From Alphaproteobacteria bacterium HT1-32 (lineage in GTDB: Bacteria; Pseudomonadota; Alphaproteobacteria; Rhodospirillales; HT1-32): DNA of 64,000 nucleotides. The DNA lies in the NCBI GenBank assembly GCA_009649675.1, contig WJPL01000001.1, forward strand, positions 1,570,469 through 1,634,468, written 5' to 3'. The position numbers were made by a program, and so were the translations under genes. Position 1 is the stretch's first letter. Every line of letters begins with the position of its first letter. Shown piece after piece: positions 46,383-55,477 of this stretch. Under the pieces are notes generated by a model. It ran no database searches and was not told the origin of the DNA. It saw only the letters and a program-made list of their open reading frames with translations.

Positions 46383-47930
46383 ATGTCCCTGTTCCGATCC
46401 TTTGCCACTGTTGCCTCCAATACCCTCGCCAGCCGGGTTCTCGGTTTTGCCCGCGATATCCTGATTGCCTCCTCGCTGGGTGCGGGAACGGTCGCGGATG
46501 CCTTCTTTGCGGCCTTCAAGCTGCCAAACCTGTTCCGCCGCCTGTTTGCTGAAGGGGCTTTCAATGCGGCCTTTGTCCCGATGTATGCCCGGCGTCGTGA
46601 AGGTGACGGTGCGGCGGATGCACAGGCCTTTGCGGATGCGGTCTTCACCATCATGACGACGGTGCTGATCGGACTGGTGATTCTGATAGAGGCCGGGCTG
46701 CCCTGGCTGATGCAGGTGATTACGCCGGGCTTTGCCCTGATTCCGGGCAAAATGGAACTGGCGACAGATCTGACACGGATCACCTTTCCCTACATTCTGC
46801 TGATCTCGCTGGTGGCGATGATGTCCGGGGTTCTGAATTCCGTCGGCAAGTTTGGTGCAGCGGCGGCAACCCCGATCATTCTGAACCTGACCCTGATCGC
46901 GGCCATTACCCTGTTCGCAGGACGGGCGGAAACACCGGGACATGCGCTGGCCTGGGGGGTTGCGGTGGCCGGGGTACTGCAGTTCCTGTGGGTCGCCAAT
47001 GCCTGTCGGGCCGCGACCGTGATGCCACGGTTTCAGCGGCCACGTCTGACCCCGGATGTTAAAACCATGCTGGTGCGGATGATCCCGGGGGTCATCGGGG
47101 CCGGGGTCTATCAGATCAACCTGATCGTCGATATGGTCATTGCAACACTGGTCGCAGATGGTGCGCTGTCCTTTCTGTATTTTGCTGACCGGGTGACGCA
47201 GTTGCCGCTTGGTGTGGTTGGTGTCGCCATCGGCACGGCGTTGCTGCCGCTGCTCAGCCGTCAGTTACGGGCGGGCCGTGAGGCTGAGGCAATGGCGAAC
47301 CAGAACCGCGCCATCGAGATGTCGCTGCTGTTCACCCTGCCGGCGGCGGTGGCACTGGTCGTCATTCCCCTGCCGATTGTCGCCACCCTGTTCGAGCATG
47401 GCCGGTTCAATGCCGCCGACACCGCGGCAACCGCCGGGGCGCTGGCGGCTTTTGCGGTTGGTCTGCCGGCCTATGTCCTGATCAAGGTGCTGGCACCGGG
47501 CTTCTTCGCCCGTGAAGACACCCGCACCCCGGTCCGTATTGCCATCGTCGCCCTGATCGCAAATGTGGTCCTCAATCTGGCGCTGATGGGGCCGCTTGGT
47601 CATGTCGGTGTGGCGCTGGCGACAGCGATCAGTGCCTGGCTGAATGTCATTCTGCTGGCGATTACGCTGCGCCGTCGCGGTGGTCTGACCCTTGATGCCC
47701 GGCTGCTGTCACGACTGCCACGAATTCTGATCGCAACGGCTGGTATGGCGGCGCTGCTCTGGTTCCTGATGCCTTATGCACAGGCCTGGGACGACGGCAC
47801 GACGGCCATGCGGGCGCTGGGGCTGGCGATGCTGATTCTGTCCGGAATGGCTGCCTTTGGTCTGCTGGCACAGATTACCGGGGCCGCCCGGCTGGCGGAA
47901 ATCCGGGGGATGATGCGCCGGACGCCTTGA
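46383..47930 (+). CDS. murJ: Lipid II flippase MurJ
   Basis: A 515-residue polytopic MOP-superfamily protein with about 14 membrane helices. The N-terminal V-A-S-N-T-L-A-S-R-V-L-G-F-A-R-D and the F-R-R-L-F-A-E-G-A-F-N-A-A-F-V-P segment with essential Arg residues are characteristic of MurJ. It carries lipid-linked peptidoglycan precursor across the inner membrane. trpS follows after 69 bp, the normal alphaproteobacterial order. Confidence 0.96.
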   Translation: MSLFRSFATVASNTLASRVLGFARDILIASSLGAGTVADAFFAAFKLPNLFRRLFAEGAFNAAFVPMYARRREGDGAADAQAFADAVFTIMTTVLIGLVILIEAGLPWLMQVITPGFALIPGKMELATDLTRITFPYILLISLVAMMSGVLNSVGKFGAAAATPIILNLTLIAAITLFAGRAETPGHALAWGVAVAGVLQFLWVANACRAATVMPRFQRPRLTPDVKTMLVRMIPGVIGAGVYQINLIVDMVIATLVADGALSFLYFADRVTQLPLGVVGVAIGTALLPLLSRQLRAGREAEAMANQNRAIEMSLLFTLPAAVALVVIPLPIVATLFEHGRFNAADTAATAGALAAFAVGLPAYVLIKVLAPGFFAREDTRTPVRIAIVALIANVVLNLALMGPLGHVGVALATAISAWLNVILLAITLRRRGGLTLDARLLSRLPRILIATAGMAALLWFLMPYAQAWDDGTTAMRALGLAMLILSGMAAFGLLAQITGAARLAEIRGMMRRTP

Positions 47931-47999
47931 TATTGTGGGCGTCCCGCGCCATAACCCGCCGCCTGCAAGACATGATTTTCAACAGACGGTTACATCGCA

Positions 48000-48998
48000 A
48001 TGAAGCGTATATTCTCTGGCGTTCAGCCGACCGGTAATCTGCATCTCGGGAACTATCTCGGTGCGATCCGTAATTTCGCCCGCCTCCAGAACGACTATGA
48101 ATGCATCTACTGCATGGTCGACATGCATGCGATCACCGTCTGGCAGGACCCGAAGGAACTGCGTCATAATACCCGGGAAGTGGCTGCCGGCATGATCGCC
48201 GCCGGGGTCGACCCGGCGAGCAACATTCTGTTCAATCAGAGCCAGGTCTCGGCACATGCCGAACTGGCCTGGATTTTCAACTGTGTTGCGCGCCTCGGCT
48301 GGCTCGACCGGATGACCCAGTTCAAGGAGAAGGCCGGCAAGGACAAGGAACGCGCCTCAACGGGACTTTATGTCTATCCGAACCTGATGGCGGCGGATAT
48401 TCTGACCTACAAGGCGACCCATGTACCGGTCGGCGAAGATCAGAAACAGCATCTGGAACTGGCCCGCGACATCGCGCAGAAGTTCAACCATGATTACGGG
48501 GTTGATTGTCTGCCTGTGGTGGAGCCGATCATTTCCGGTCCGGCAACGCGGGTGATGAGCCTGCGGGACGGTGCGAAGAAAATGAGCAAATCCGATCCGT
48601 CGGATGCGGCGCGCATCACCATGACTGATGATGCCGATACCATTGCCCGCAAGATCAAGAAGGCAAAAAGCGACGCCGAGATGCTGCCGATTGACCCGGT
48701 TGGTCTCGAAGGTCGTCCGGAAGCCCGCAATCTGGTCGGTATCTATGCCGCACTGGCGGACATCTCGGCAGAGGAAGTGCTGCGGACATTTGGCGGTCAG
48801 GGCTTTGGCACGTTCAAGCCGGCGCTGGCGGAACTGGCGGTGGAAAAGCTGGCGCCGATCTCGGCGGATATGAAGCGCCTGATGGATGATCCCGATCATC
48901 TCGACGGCATCCTGCGTTCCGGTGCGGAAAAGGCCAATGAACTGGCCCGGCCAGTCCTGCGTGAAGTGCAGGACATCGTGGGTTTCCTGCATCCGTAA
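48000..48998 (+). CDS. trpS: Tryptophanyl-tRNA synthetase
   Basis: A 332-residue class I aminoacyl-tRNA synthetase of standard TrpRS length. Residues 9-17 contain the HIGH-like T-G-N-L-H-L-G-N, and the second signature K-K-M-S-K-S-D is intact. It charges tRNA-Trp with tryptophan. Start at ATG 48000, directly downstream of murJ. A strong rho-independent terminator follows the stop. Confidence 0.97.
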   Translation: MKRIFSGVQPTGNLHLGNYLGAIRNFARLQNDYECIYCMVDMHAITVWQDPKELRHNTREVAAGMIAAGVDPASNILFNQSQVSAHAELAWIFNCVARLGWLDRMTQFKEKAGKDKERASTGLYVYPNLMAADILTYKATHVPVGEDQKQHLELARDIAQKFNHDYGVDCLPVVEPIISGPATRVMSLRDGAKKMSKSDPSDAARITMTDDADTIARKIKKAKSDAEMLPIDPVGLEGRPEARNLVGIYAALADISAEEVLRTFGGQGFGTFKPALAELAVEKLAPISADMKRLMDDPDHLDGILRSGAEKANELARPVLREVQDIVGFLHP

Positions 48999-49008
48999 AT
49001 CAATTACT

Positions 49009-49048
49009 GTCCCCGCCGCCTGTAACGCGGCGGGGACGGCTTTCTTTT
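49009..49048 (+). terminator. Rho-independent terminator after trpS
   Basis: GTCCCCGCCGC (49009-49019) pairs perfectly over 11 bp with GCGGCGGGGAC (49027-49037) around a 7-base loop, then GGC is followed by TTTCTTTT. It begins 10 bp after the trpS stop. The GC-rich stem and T-run make it the clearest intrinsic terminator in the window. Confidence 0.92.
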
Positions 49049-49103
49049 GTCATCACCGGAATGCTAGTCTGACGGTCGTCTGAACCCGTCCGGGGCTATT
49101 GCC

Positions 49104-49724
49104 ATGTCCGATTCCCATCACATCACCACCGCAGAGCAGCTTGAATCGCTCTATGGTCAGCCGGTCTTCACGGCGCTGGACAAGGAGGTGGACCATATCA
49201 CCCCGCATTACCGGCAGATGATCGGGGCCTCGCCCTTTGTCGTGCTGTCGACGGTCGGGCCGGAGGGGACGGATTGTTCGCCCCGGGGTGACCCGCCGGG
49301 CTTTGTGCAGGTGCTGGATGACCGCAGGGTAGCCCTGCCGGACCGGCCTGGTAACAACCGGATCGATTCGCTGCGTAATATCGTCCGTGACCCCCGTGTT
49401 TCGCTGCTGTTCCTGATCCCCGGCATGGGAGAGACGCTGCGGATCAACGGCGAGGCGGTGATCAGCACCGACCCTGACCTGATGGCCGGCTTTGCGATAC
49501 GGGGAAAGCTGCCGAAAAGCGTGCTGGTGGTGACGGTCGACCGGATCTATTTCCAGTGCCAGAAGGCGCTTGCCCGTTCACGGCTGTGGCAGGCAGATGC
49601 ACAGGTTGACCGGGCGTCACTGCCCAGCGCCGGTGATATCATCAAGGAACTGACTCCGGCAGAATTTGATAACCGCCAGTATGACGCTGACTATCCGGAA
49701 CGGATGAAGCGGACGATCTACTGA
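49104..49724 (+). CDS. PPOX-fold (pyridoxamine 5'-phosphate oxidase-like) flavin protein
   Basis: A 206-residue protein with the split-barrel flavin-binding fold. Typical elements are F-V-V-L-S-T-V-G near the first strand, C-S-P-R-G-D-P-P-G-F-V and D-R-P-G-N-N-R-I-D-S-L, and R-V-S-L-L-F-L-I-P-G. The R-P-G-N-N-R motif marks the subgroup often annotated as MSMEG_1061-type FMN-binding protein, not true PdxH. Function unknown, probably an FMN- or F420-type oxidoreductase. It ends 7 bp inside the convergent DUF1801 gene. Confidence 0.82.
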   Translation: MSDSHHITTAEQLESLYGQPVFTALDKEVDHITPHYRQMIGASPFVVLSTVGPEGTDCSPRGDPPGFVQVLDDRRVALPDRPGNNRIDSLRNIVRDPRVSLLFLIPGMGETLRINGEAVISTDPDLMAGFAIRGKLPKSVLVVTVDRIYFQCQKALARSRLWQADAQVDRASLPSAGDIIKELTPAEFDNRQYDADYPERMKRTIY

Positions 49725-50182
49725 CGCCGCTGTTTCTTGCGTGCGTGATAGGTCAGCGCCAGCGCGATGCAGTGCGCAAGCTCGCTGTCCGGCAGCGGTT
49801 GTGAACCGTCAATCAGCAGGGCCCGGTTGCCTGAGAACCTGAACTTGTCGCCGTAATGCTGCCGGAATTCCTCAATCAGGCCGGTCTGGCAGTGCACATA
49901 CAGGGCAAGGCCACCGTCATCTGCCCCGATTCTTACCGTTGTGCCGGCGGCCTTGCTGAGCGGCAGCCAGGCGGGTTGTCCCCATTTCAGGCATTCCGTC
50001 ACACCCCCGGTCTCCGGCAGGGTCCGGGCGGTGTCGCGGATCAGGTCGCGTATCTGAAGCGCCATCTGCCGGATATCTGACGGCATCTGGTCGAAGGCGG
50101 CTTTGATATCCGGGTCCATGCTGCTTCTGCTGTCCTCAGGTGATCGCCGGATGATATCAGGAATGAGACGGTTTCTCGACAT
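49718..50182 (-). CDS. DUF1801 family protein
   Basis: A 154-residue protein with the DUF1801 fold, a YdhG-like domain: I-R-D-L-I-R-D-T-A, T-E-C-L-K-W-G-Q-P-A-W and C-I-A-L-A-L-T-Y-H. Members are small soluble proteins of unknown function, related to an iron chaperone fold. The ATG at 50182 has AGGA eight bases upstream and is preferred to the farther ATG at 50224; the core domain starts near residue 22. It is convergent with the PPOX gene. Confidence 0.8.
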   Translation of the reverse strand: MSRNRLIPDIIRRSPEDSRSSMDPDIKAAFDQMPSDIRQMALQIRDLIRDTARTLPETGGVTECLKWGQPAWLPLSKAAGTTVRIGADDGGLALYVHCQTGLIEEFRQHYGDKFRFSGNRALLIDGSQPLPDSELAHCIALALTYHARKKQRRQ

Positions 50183-50259
50183 CGCTTTATCCTGATGCCG
50201 TGACCGATTAGTCTCCGCCCGCATCCGGCTATCTGCCTTATCATTCAGGGTTTATCTTC

Positions 50260-51444
50260 ATGTCATCTGCTGCGCGAAAATTTGACGTGATCGTCATCGG
50301 TGCCGGTGCTGCCGGGATGATGTGCGCGCTGACAGCCGGTGGCCGTGGTCGCCGGGTTCTGCTGCTGGATCATGCGGAGAAGGTTGGCAAGAAGATCCTG
50401 ATATCCGGTGGCGGGCGCTGCAATTTCACCAATTTGTATTGCGAGCCCGGGAATTTCCTCTCGGAGAACCCGCATTTCTGCAAGTCGGCGCTGGCGCGCT
50501 ATACCCAGTATGACTTCATGGAGATGGTGGATCGTCACGGTATCGCCTGGCATGAGAAGACGCTGGGGCAGCTGTTCTGTGATGAATCTGCGCGCCAGAT
50601 CGTCGCCATGCTGACCGCGGAATGCGACGCGGCAGGAGTGGAAACCCGCACCGGTTGCGAGGTGAGAGCGATCGGCCGGTCAGACCATTTCAGGGTTGAA
50701 ACCGGTCAGGGAAGTTTCACCGCAGATTCTCTGGTTCTGGCAACCGGCGGGCTGTCGATTCCAAAGATGGGAGCAACCGGGTTTGCGCATCAGATTGCCC
50801 GGCAGTTTGACCTGCCCCTGACCGATATTCGCCCCGGCCTTGTGCCACTGACCTTTGCCGGGGAGACCCGCGACCTGATGACGGGCCTTAGTGGCGTGGC
50901 GCTGAATTGTGTGGCAACGGCCGGAACAGCAGCGTTTCAGGAGGCGATGCTGTTTACCCATCGTGGCCTTTCCGGCCCGGCGATTTTGCAGGCATCTTCT
51001 TACTGGCGACATGGCGGCGACATCCGGCTCGACATGCTGCCGGGTGAGGTGGCGGCAGACAGGCTGGTTGATCTGAAGGCTGCGCGGCCCCGCGCCGAGG
51101 TAAAGACGGTCCTTGCCGATCTGCTCCCCTCCCGGCTGGCGGCGGCGCTGGCGGACCGGCTGCCCGCGAAACCGATGGGGGATATTCCGGATCGTGACCT
51201 CCGGGCTTTCGGGCAGATGCTGAATGACTGGTGCCTGACCCCGGCCGGAAGCGAGGGTTATGCCAAGGCCGAAGTGACACTGGGCGGCGTCTCGACCGAT
51301 GCCCTGTCATCGAAAAGCATGGAGGCCCGCACGGTTCCCGGCCTGTTTGTCATCGGGGAGGCGGTTGATGTGACGGGCTGGCTTGGCGGCTATAATTTTC
51401 AGTGGGCCTGGTCGAGCGGTCACGCGGCCGGTCTGGTCGCCTGA
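50260..51444 (+). CDS. HI0933-family NAD(P)/FAD-dependent oxidoreductase (BaiN-like)
   Basis: A 394-residue flavoprotein. The FAD motif V-I-G-A-G-A-A-G-M-M is at residues 11-20, followed by the family signature K-I-L-I-S-G-G-G-R-C-N-F-T-N. The C-terminal V-I-G-E-A-V-D-V-T-G-W-L-G-G-Y-N-F-Q-W-A is the conserved second FAD contact. HI0933-like proteins are flavoenzymes of mostly unresolved function; one relative (BaiN) takes part in bile-acid metabolism in gut bacteria, which is unlikely here. Stand-alone gene, convergent with the denD-like gene. Confidence 0.88.
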   Translation: MSSAARKFDVIVIGAGAAGMMCALTAGGRGRRVLLLDHAEKVGKKILISGGGRCNFTNLYCEPGNFLSENPHFCKSALARYTQYDFMEMVDRHGIAWHEKTLGQLFCDESARQIVAMLTAECDAAGVETRTGCEVRAIGRSDHFRVETGQGSFTADSLVLATGGLSIPKMGATGFAHQIARQFDLPLTDIRPGLVPLTFAGETRDLMTGLSGVALNCVATAGTAAFQEAMLFTHRGLSGPAILQASSYWRHGGDIRLDMLPGEVAADRLVDLKAARPRAEVKTVLADLLPSRLAAALADRLPAKPMGDIPDRDLRAFGQMLNDWCLTPAGSEGYAKAEVTLGGVSTDALSSKSMEARTVPGLFVIGEAVDVTGWLGGYNFQWAWSSGHAAGLVA

Positions 51445-51460
51445 TGTTGGGCCTGGCGCC

Positions 51461-52432
51461 CTATTTCTCGATATCTTCGTCCAGAAAGACCCGGATAATA
51501 TCGTCAAAGCTCTGTTCGGCGGTGAAGCCGAGGGCCAGAGCCCGGCTGGCATCGAACCGTTCCGGCCAGCCGGCAATGACCTGCCGGATCGCCGGGTCCG
51601 GCTGATGGCGGATCAGTTTGACGGCGGCGTCCCCGCCATGCCGGCGGAGGGCTTCGATCTGCTCACCAACGGTGGCGCTGACGCCCGGCATGTTGAGGAT
51701 GCGCCGGTTGCCGATCTGGCTGCTGTCCATCACGCAGGCATGTGCCAGATAGCCGGCGGCAGCACGCGGACTGGCGAACCAGTGGCGTACCTCTGTACTG
51801 ACCGGCAGGATCGCCTCGCGGCCTTGCAGGGGTTCGCGGAGGATCCCCGAGAAGAAGCCTGAAGCTGCCTTGTTCGGCTTGCCGGGCCGGATGCAGATTG
51901 TGGGGACGCGAATGCCGATGCCGTCGATGAAGCCGCGACGGGTGTAGTCGGACAGCAGCATTTCCCCGATGACCTTCTGTACCCCGTAACTGTTCTGGGG
52001 TGAATTGATGAAATCATCGGGGATGCTTTCCGGATAGGGACCACCGAAAGTGGCGACCGATGATGTGAAGATAAAGCGCGGGCAGTAGGGTGAGTTGGCC
52101 CCTTCCAGCCGGATGGCCTCCAGCAGATTCCGGGTGCCGTCCATATTGACCCGGTAGCCCTTTTCGAAATCGGCTTCCGCCTCGCCGGAGACAACAGCAG
52201 CGAGATGGATAATCAGGTCAGGGTGGTCGGCGATCAGGGGGGCGATGTCCGCCGGGCTGGTAATGTCACAGGCAACCGGTTTGATATCGCAGGTGAAACC
52301 ATCAGGCACCGGCGGCGGCGTGATGTCGGCCAGGGTCAGTTTCCCGATCATCAGGGGCCCTTCACCCCGGGCAAAGGCAGCAAGCAGTTTGGCACCGATC
52401 ATGCCGCCGGCACCGGTTATGAGAATATGCAT
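51461..52432 (-). CDS. denD: NAD-dependent epimerase/dehydratase, D-erythronate dehydrogenase (DenD)-like
   Basis: A 323-residue extended-SDR enzyme. The cofactor motif is T-G-A-G-G-M-I-G (residues 6-13), the catalytic tyrosine/lysine Y-G-V-Q-K and the upstream serine in F-T-S-S-V-A are intact. Sequence features such as L-A-A-V-V-S-G-E-A-E and R-V-P-T-I-C-I-R-P-G match the D-erythronate dehydrogenase group, which oxidises D-erythronate to 2-oxo-tetronate. The other denD partners (otnK, otnC, otnI) are missing from the window, so the substrate is provisional. Confidence 0.8.
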   Translation of the reverse strand: MHILITGAGGMIGAKLLAAFARGEGPLMIGKLTLADITPPPVPDGFTCDIKPVACDITSPADIAPLIADHPDLIIHLAAVVSGEAEADFEKGYRVNMDGTRNLLEAIRLEGANSPYCPRFIFTSSVATFGGPYPESIPDDFINSPQNSYGVQKVIGEMLLSDYTRRGFIDGIGIRVPTICIRPGKPNKAASGFFSGILREPLQGREAILPVSTEVRHWFASPRAAAGYLAHACVMDSSQIGNRRILNMPGVSATVGEQIEALRRHGGDAAVKLIRHQPDPAIRQVIAGWPERFDASRALALGFTAEQSFDDIIRVFLDEDIEK

Positions 52433-52651
52433 CGAATAATCACCTGAATTCCGGTTGGGAGAGGGAGCATAGCATTTCGCAGGGTAACGAACAGAGATTG
52501 CCGGGATAATTCTTCTGACAGTGCCCGATATGATTTTCTCTTACAGAGATGAAAAATCCTTTACTTTCAACGGGCCGGACCTGAAACCTGAAGATGTTGA
52601 CCGGACGCTGATGTCCTGTCGATTGCCCGAAAACTGACAGGCTGACCTGAT

Positions 52652-53383
52652 ATGCAAATGAATGCGGATGCTCTTGCCCAACTTGCTGACCCTTCGGTGC
52701 TGCGCGCGGCGATGAATATGGGCAACAAGCTGCTGTCCAGTGGTCTGGACGAACAGGGAGTGCCGCAGGGGGTCGGGCCGGATGTGTTGCGGTCTGTTGC
52801 CGAGGCGCTGGGTGTTCGCATCGAGATTCAGCCCTTTGCCATGCCCGGTGATATCACGGATGCACTTGCTGATGGCAGCTGGGACATCGCGCAAATGGCG
52901 TTTGAGCCAAAACGGGCAGAACTTGTCGATTTCACGGCCAACTTCATCGAAGTGGCGGCAACCTATCTGGTCGCGCCGGACAGCAAATTTCAGGCCCCGG
53001 CGGAACTGGATCAGCCCGGTGCCCGGATCGCCCTGCCTGCCCGCGCAGGTTATGATCATTTTCTGACCCGGAATCTGCGCCATGCAACGCTGCATCGTGC
53101 GGCAAACCATCGTGCTGCCTTTGACCTGTTCGTGGCGGAGGGGCTGGATGCGTTTGCCGGTCTGGCGCCTGCGCTGGTGGCATATACTGAGGATTATCCG
53201 GGGTCACGCATCCTGCCGGGGTCTTTCACGACCATGGGACAGGCCGTTGCCGTCCGTCCGGGCCATGCGGCATTGCATGCCTTTGCTGATGCTGTCGTTG
53301 CTGATCTGAAGGCCAGCGGCAGAATGGCTGATATCCTTGACCGTCACGACATGACCGGCAAGTTGCAGATTCCCGGTTCCTGA
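52652..53383 (+). CDS. Periplasmic-binding-protein-fold (SBP family 3) protein without signal peptide
   Basis: A 243-residue protein with family 3 amino-acid-binding features: G-V-G-P-D-V-L-R-S-V-A-E-A-L-G-V near the N-terminus, G-S-W-D-I-A-Q-M-A-F-E-P-K-R-A, and D-F-T-A-N-F-I-E-V. The usual exported signal sequence is absent, since the protein starts M-Q-M-N-A-D-A-L, and no ABC transporter subunits are nearby. It may be cytosolic, or an exported gene whose 5' end was lost. The 219-bp gap upstream holds no convincing alternative start. Ligand unknown. Confidence 0.75.
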   Translation: MQMNADALAQLADPSVLRAAMNMGNKLLSSGLDEQGVPQGVGPDVLRSVAEALGVRIEIQPFAMPGDITDALADGSWDIAQMAFEPKRAELVDFTANFIEVAATYLVAPDSKFQAPAELDQPGARIALPARAGYDHFLTRNLRHATLHRAANHRAAFDLFVAEGLDAFAGLAPALVAYTEDYPGSRILPGSFTTMGQAVAVRPGHAALHAFADAVVADLKASGRMADILDRHDMTGKLQIPGS

Positions 53384-53446
53384 CCGGCGGCACTTTTCAC
53401 CTGACGGGGTTTGCGTGGTTCAGGGTTACAGGGTTACCCTGCTGTC

Positions 53447-54145
53447 ATGCCTGACGATATCATTCTGCTTTCCGAGCGCATCAACACTGACCCGCTGGTG
53501 ACGATGCTGACCGGTGCCAATCCGGCACTGGTCATTCATCACGCCGATACGCTGGCAAAACTGCGCCGGGTCATTGATCCGTCCCGGCGCCAGCGGCTGA
53601 TTTCCTATCACACCAGCGTCATCGTTCCGGCGGATATTCTGGATGCCATTGGTCCGGCCTATAACTTCCATCCGGGACCGCCCAGCCGTCCCGGCCTGTA
53701 TCCGGGCACCTGGGCGCTGTATGAAGGCGACCGGCGGTTTGGTGCGACCGTGCATGAGATGGCTGCAACAGTCGACAGCGGTCCGGTTGTCGGGCTGGGC
53801 TGGTTCGATATCGAACCGGAGATGACCATTCTTGAAGTCGACAGCCTGACCCATGAGCTGATGCGTGACCTGTTCCGGCAACTTGTTCCGCTGCTGGCAA
53901 CTGCGGATGGCAGGCTGGAACCGGTCGGCATTCCGTGGAGTGGTCGCAAGACAACCCGCCGGGATTACGAGGCCCTGCTGGAGATGCCGCCGGATGTCGA
54001 TGCGTTCGAGTTTCACCGGCGATTGCGGGCCGTCGGGGTCGGGCCGGAACATGCGCTGCATTTTTATCTGCATGGTCAGAAGTTTGCGCTGGATGTTGGC
54101 GATATGGGCGACATTGTCATCGGCGGCGAAAAAGTGGAGATCTGA
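53447..54145 (+). CDS. Short formyltransferase-domain protein
   Basis: A 232-residue protein containing only a formyltransferase domain. The catalytic Asn, His and Asp can be placed at N73, H75 (Y-N-F-H-P-G-P) and D110 (T-V-D-S-G-P), as in methionyl-tRNA and GAR formyltransferases. P-G-L-Y-P-G-T-W and the D-x-G-P-V-V loop are also typical. The C-terminal tRNA-binding domain of Fmt is absent. The start is ATG 53447; the frame extends 36 bp further. The CoA-transferase gene begins 5 bp after the stop, so they are co-transcribed. Substrate unknown. Confidence 0.82.
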   Translation: MPDDIILLSERINTDPLVTMLTGANPALVIHHADTLAKLRRVIDPSRRQRLISYHTSVIVPADILDAIGPAYNFHPGPPSRPGLYPGTWALYEGDRRFGATVHEMAATVDSGPVVGLGWFDIEPEMTILEVDSLTHELMRDLFRQLVPLLATADGRLEPVGIPWSGRKTTRRDYEALLEMPPDVDAFEFHRRLRAVGVGPEHALHFYLHGQKFALDVGDMGDIVIGGEKVEI

Positions 54146-54150
54146 AAAGC

Positions 54151-55353
54151 ATGAATGAGACCCCGACACGCACCCCGCTGGCCGGTCTGCGTATTCTGGA
54201 ATTCGTCCATATGGTCATGGGACCAAGCTGCGGGCTGATTCTGGCTGACCTTGGTGCTGATGTGATCAAGATCGAAGCGGTTGGCGACGGTGACTCAACC
54301 CGTCGTCTGTTGGGTTCCGGTGCCGGGTTCCACCCGACCTTCAACCGGAACAAGCGAAGTCTGGCAATCAATATCAAGGATCCGGAGGGCCTGAAGGTGC
54401 TGCACCGGCTGGTCGGGACGGCAGATGCGGTGACGGAAAACTTCCGGCCGGGGGTGATGGACCGTCTGGGGCTTGGTTATGAAACGCTGAAGGGGATCAG
54501 GCCGGATCTGATTTACTGTTCCATGAAGGGCTTTATGCCGGGCCCTTATGAAAACCGCACGGCGCTGGACGAGGTGGTGCAGATGATGGGTGGTCTGGCA
54601 TATATGACAGGCCCGCCGGGTCGTCCGCTCCGGGCGGGGACTTCGGTCAATGACATCATGGGTGGCATGTTCGGTGCCATCGGCATCATGGCGGCATTGC
54701 GGGAACGTGATGCAACCGGCAAGGGGGCGCATGTCCAAAGCGCTCTGTTTGAGAACAACATTTTTCTGGTCGCCCAGCATATGGCCCAGTTCGCGGTGAC
54801 CGGCAAAGCAGCGGACCCGATGCCGAACCGGATTTCTGCCTGGGGGATCTATGACGTTTTCATCACCTCGGACGATGAACAGGTTTTCCTGGGCGTGGTC
54901 AGCGACAAGCAATGGCCGGTGTTCTGCGAAGCCTTTGACGCACCGGAACTGGCGGCGGACGACAGTCTGCGTACAAACAACCAGCGGGTTGCATCGCGTG
55001 AGACGCTGATTCCTGTCATTGCCGATATCTGCCGCCGCTACAGCAAGGCAGACCTGATTGCGAAATGCGAGGCGGTCGGTCTGCCGCATGCACCAATCAC
55101 CCGTCCCGAGGACCTGTATGACGACCCGCATCTGAATCAGTCGGATGGGCTGACCGAGCTGCATCTCGACACGGACGGCAAGGCAACCCGGATTCCGTCA
55201 TTGCCCCTGGCGATCGATGGCAAACGGCCGGGCGTTCGCCGGGATCTTCCTGCTGTTGGCGAGCACAGCCGTGAGTTGCTTGAGGAGATCGGACTGGAAA
55301 CCGCAGATATCGACCGGCTTTATGCCAGCGGGGTGGTTTCCGGAGGTGCATGA
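54151..55353 (+). CDS. CaiB/BaiF-family (class III) CoA-transferase
   Basis: A 400-residue class III CoA-transferase. It starts with L-A-G-L-R-I-L-E-F and G-P-S-C-G-L-I-L-A-D-L-G-A-D-V-I-K-I-E; the catalytic Asp is D140 in A-L-D-E-V-V-Q-M-M-G-G-L. Later F-E-N-N-I-F-L-V and R-I-S-A-W-G-I-Y-D are typical. It transfers CoA between acids, and its neighbours (a formyltransferase and, downstream, a citrate-synthase-like lyase) point to organic-acid catabolism. The exact acid is not evident. An ATG at 54151 is chosen, since the frame upstream is out of register with the formyltransferase gene. Confidence 0.93.
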   Translation: MNETPTRTPLAGLRILEFVHMVMGPSCGLILADLGADVIKIEAVGDGDSTRRLLGSGAGFHPTFNRNKRSLAINIKDPEGLKVLHRLVGTADAVTENFRPGVMDRLGLGYETLKGIRPDLIYCSMKGFMPGPYENRTALDEVVQMMGGLAYMTGPPGRPLRAGTSVNDIMGGMFGAIGIMAALRERDATGKGAHVQSALFENNIFLVAQHMAQFAVTGKAADPMPNRISAWGIYDVFITSDDEQVFLGVVSDKQWPVFCEAFDAPELAADDSLRTNNQRVASRETLIPVIADICRRYSKADLIAKCEAVGLPHAPITRPEDLYDDPHLNQSDGLTELHLDTDGKATRIPSLPLAIDGKRPGVRRDLPAVGEHSRELLEEIGLETADIDRLYASGVVSGGA

Positions 55354-55391
55354 TATCTGCGGCTGAAATCGGGTAACTGTTATATGATAAG

Positions 55392-55451
55392 ATCAGCAAG
55401 CCTGTTGAGTGTATCGTATAACGGAGCCTCACTCAGATAAGGCTTGCTGAT
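55392..55451 (+). other. Long imperfect hairpin upstream of the first PAS gene
   Basis: ATCAGCAAGCCT (55392-55403) pairs perfectly with AGGCTTGCTGAT (55440-55451). Within it TGAGTG (55406-55411) pairs with CACTCA (55430-55435), separated by small internal loops, with an 18-base terminal loop. This is an 18-bp interrupted stem, 38 bp after the CoA-transferase stop and 27 bp before the first PAS start. No T-run follows. It may be a structured leader, a processing site or a small mobile-repeat remnant. Confidence 0.6.
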
Positions 55452-55477
55452 ATCATCAGAGGTTGAAAATCTTCGCT

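Noticed and set aside
52530-52637. A 35-codon ORF in the gap upstream of the binding-protein-like gene
   Set aside because: It has no ribosome-binding site and its sequence matches no family I know. Chance frames of this length are expected.
53421-53441. CAGGGTTA direct repeat with overlapping palindrome CAGGGTTACCCTG before the formyltransferase gene
   Set aside because: The repeat is short and occurs only twice here; it is too weak to call an operator without other copies.
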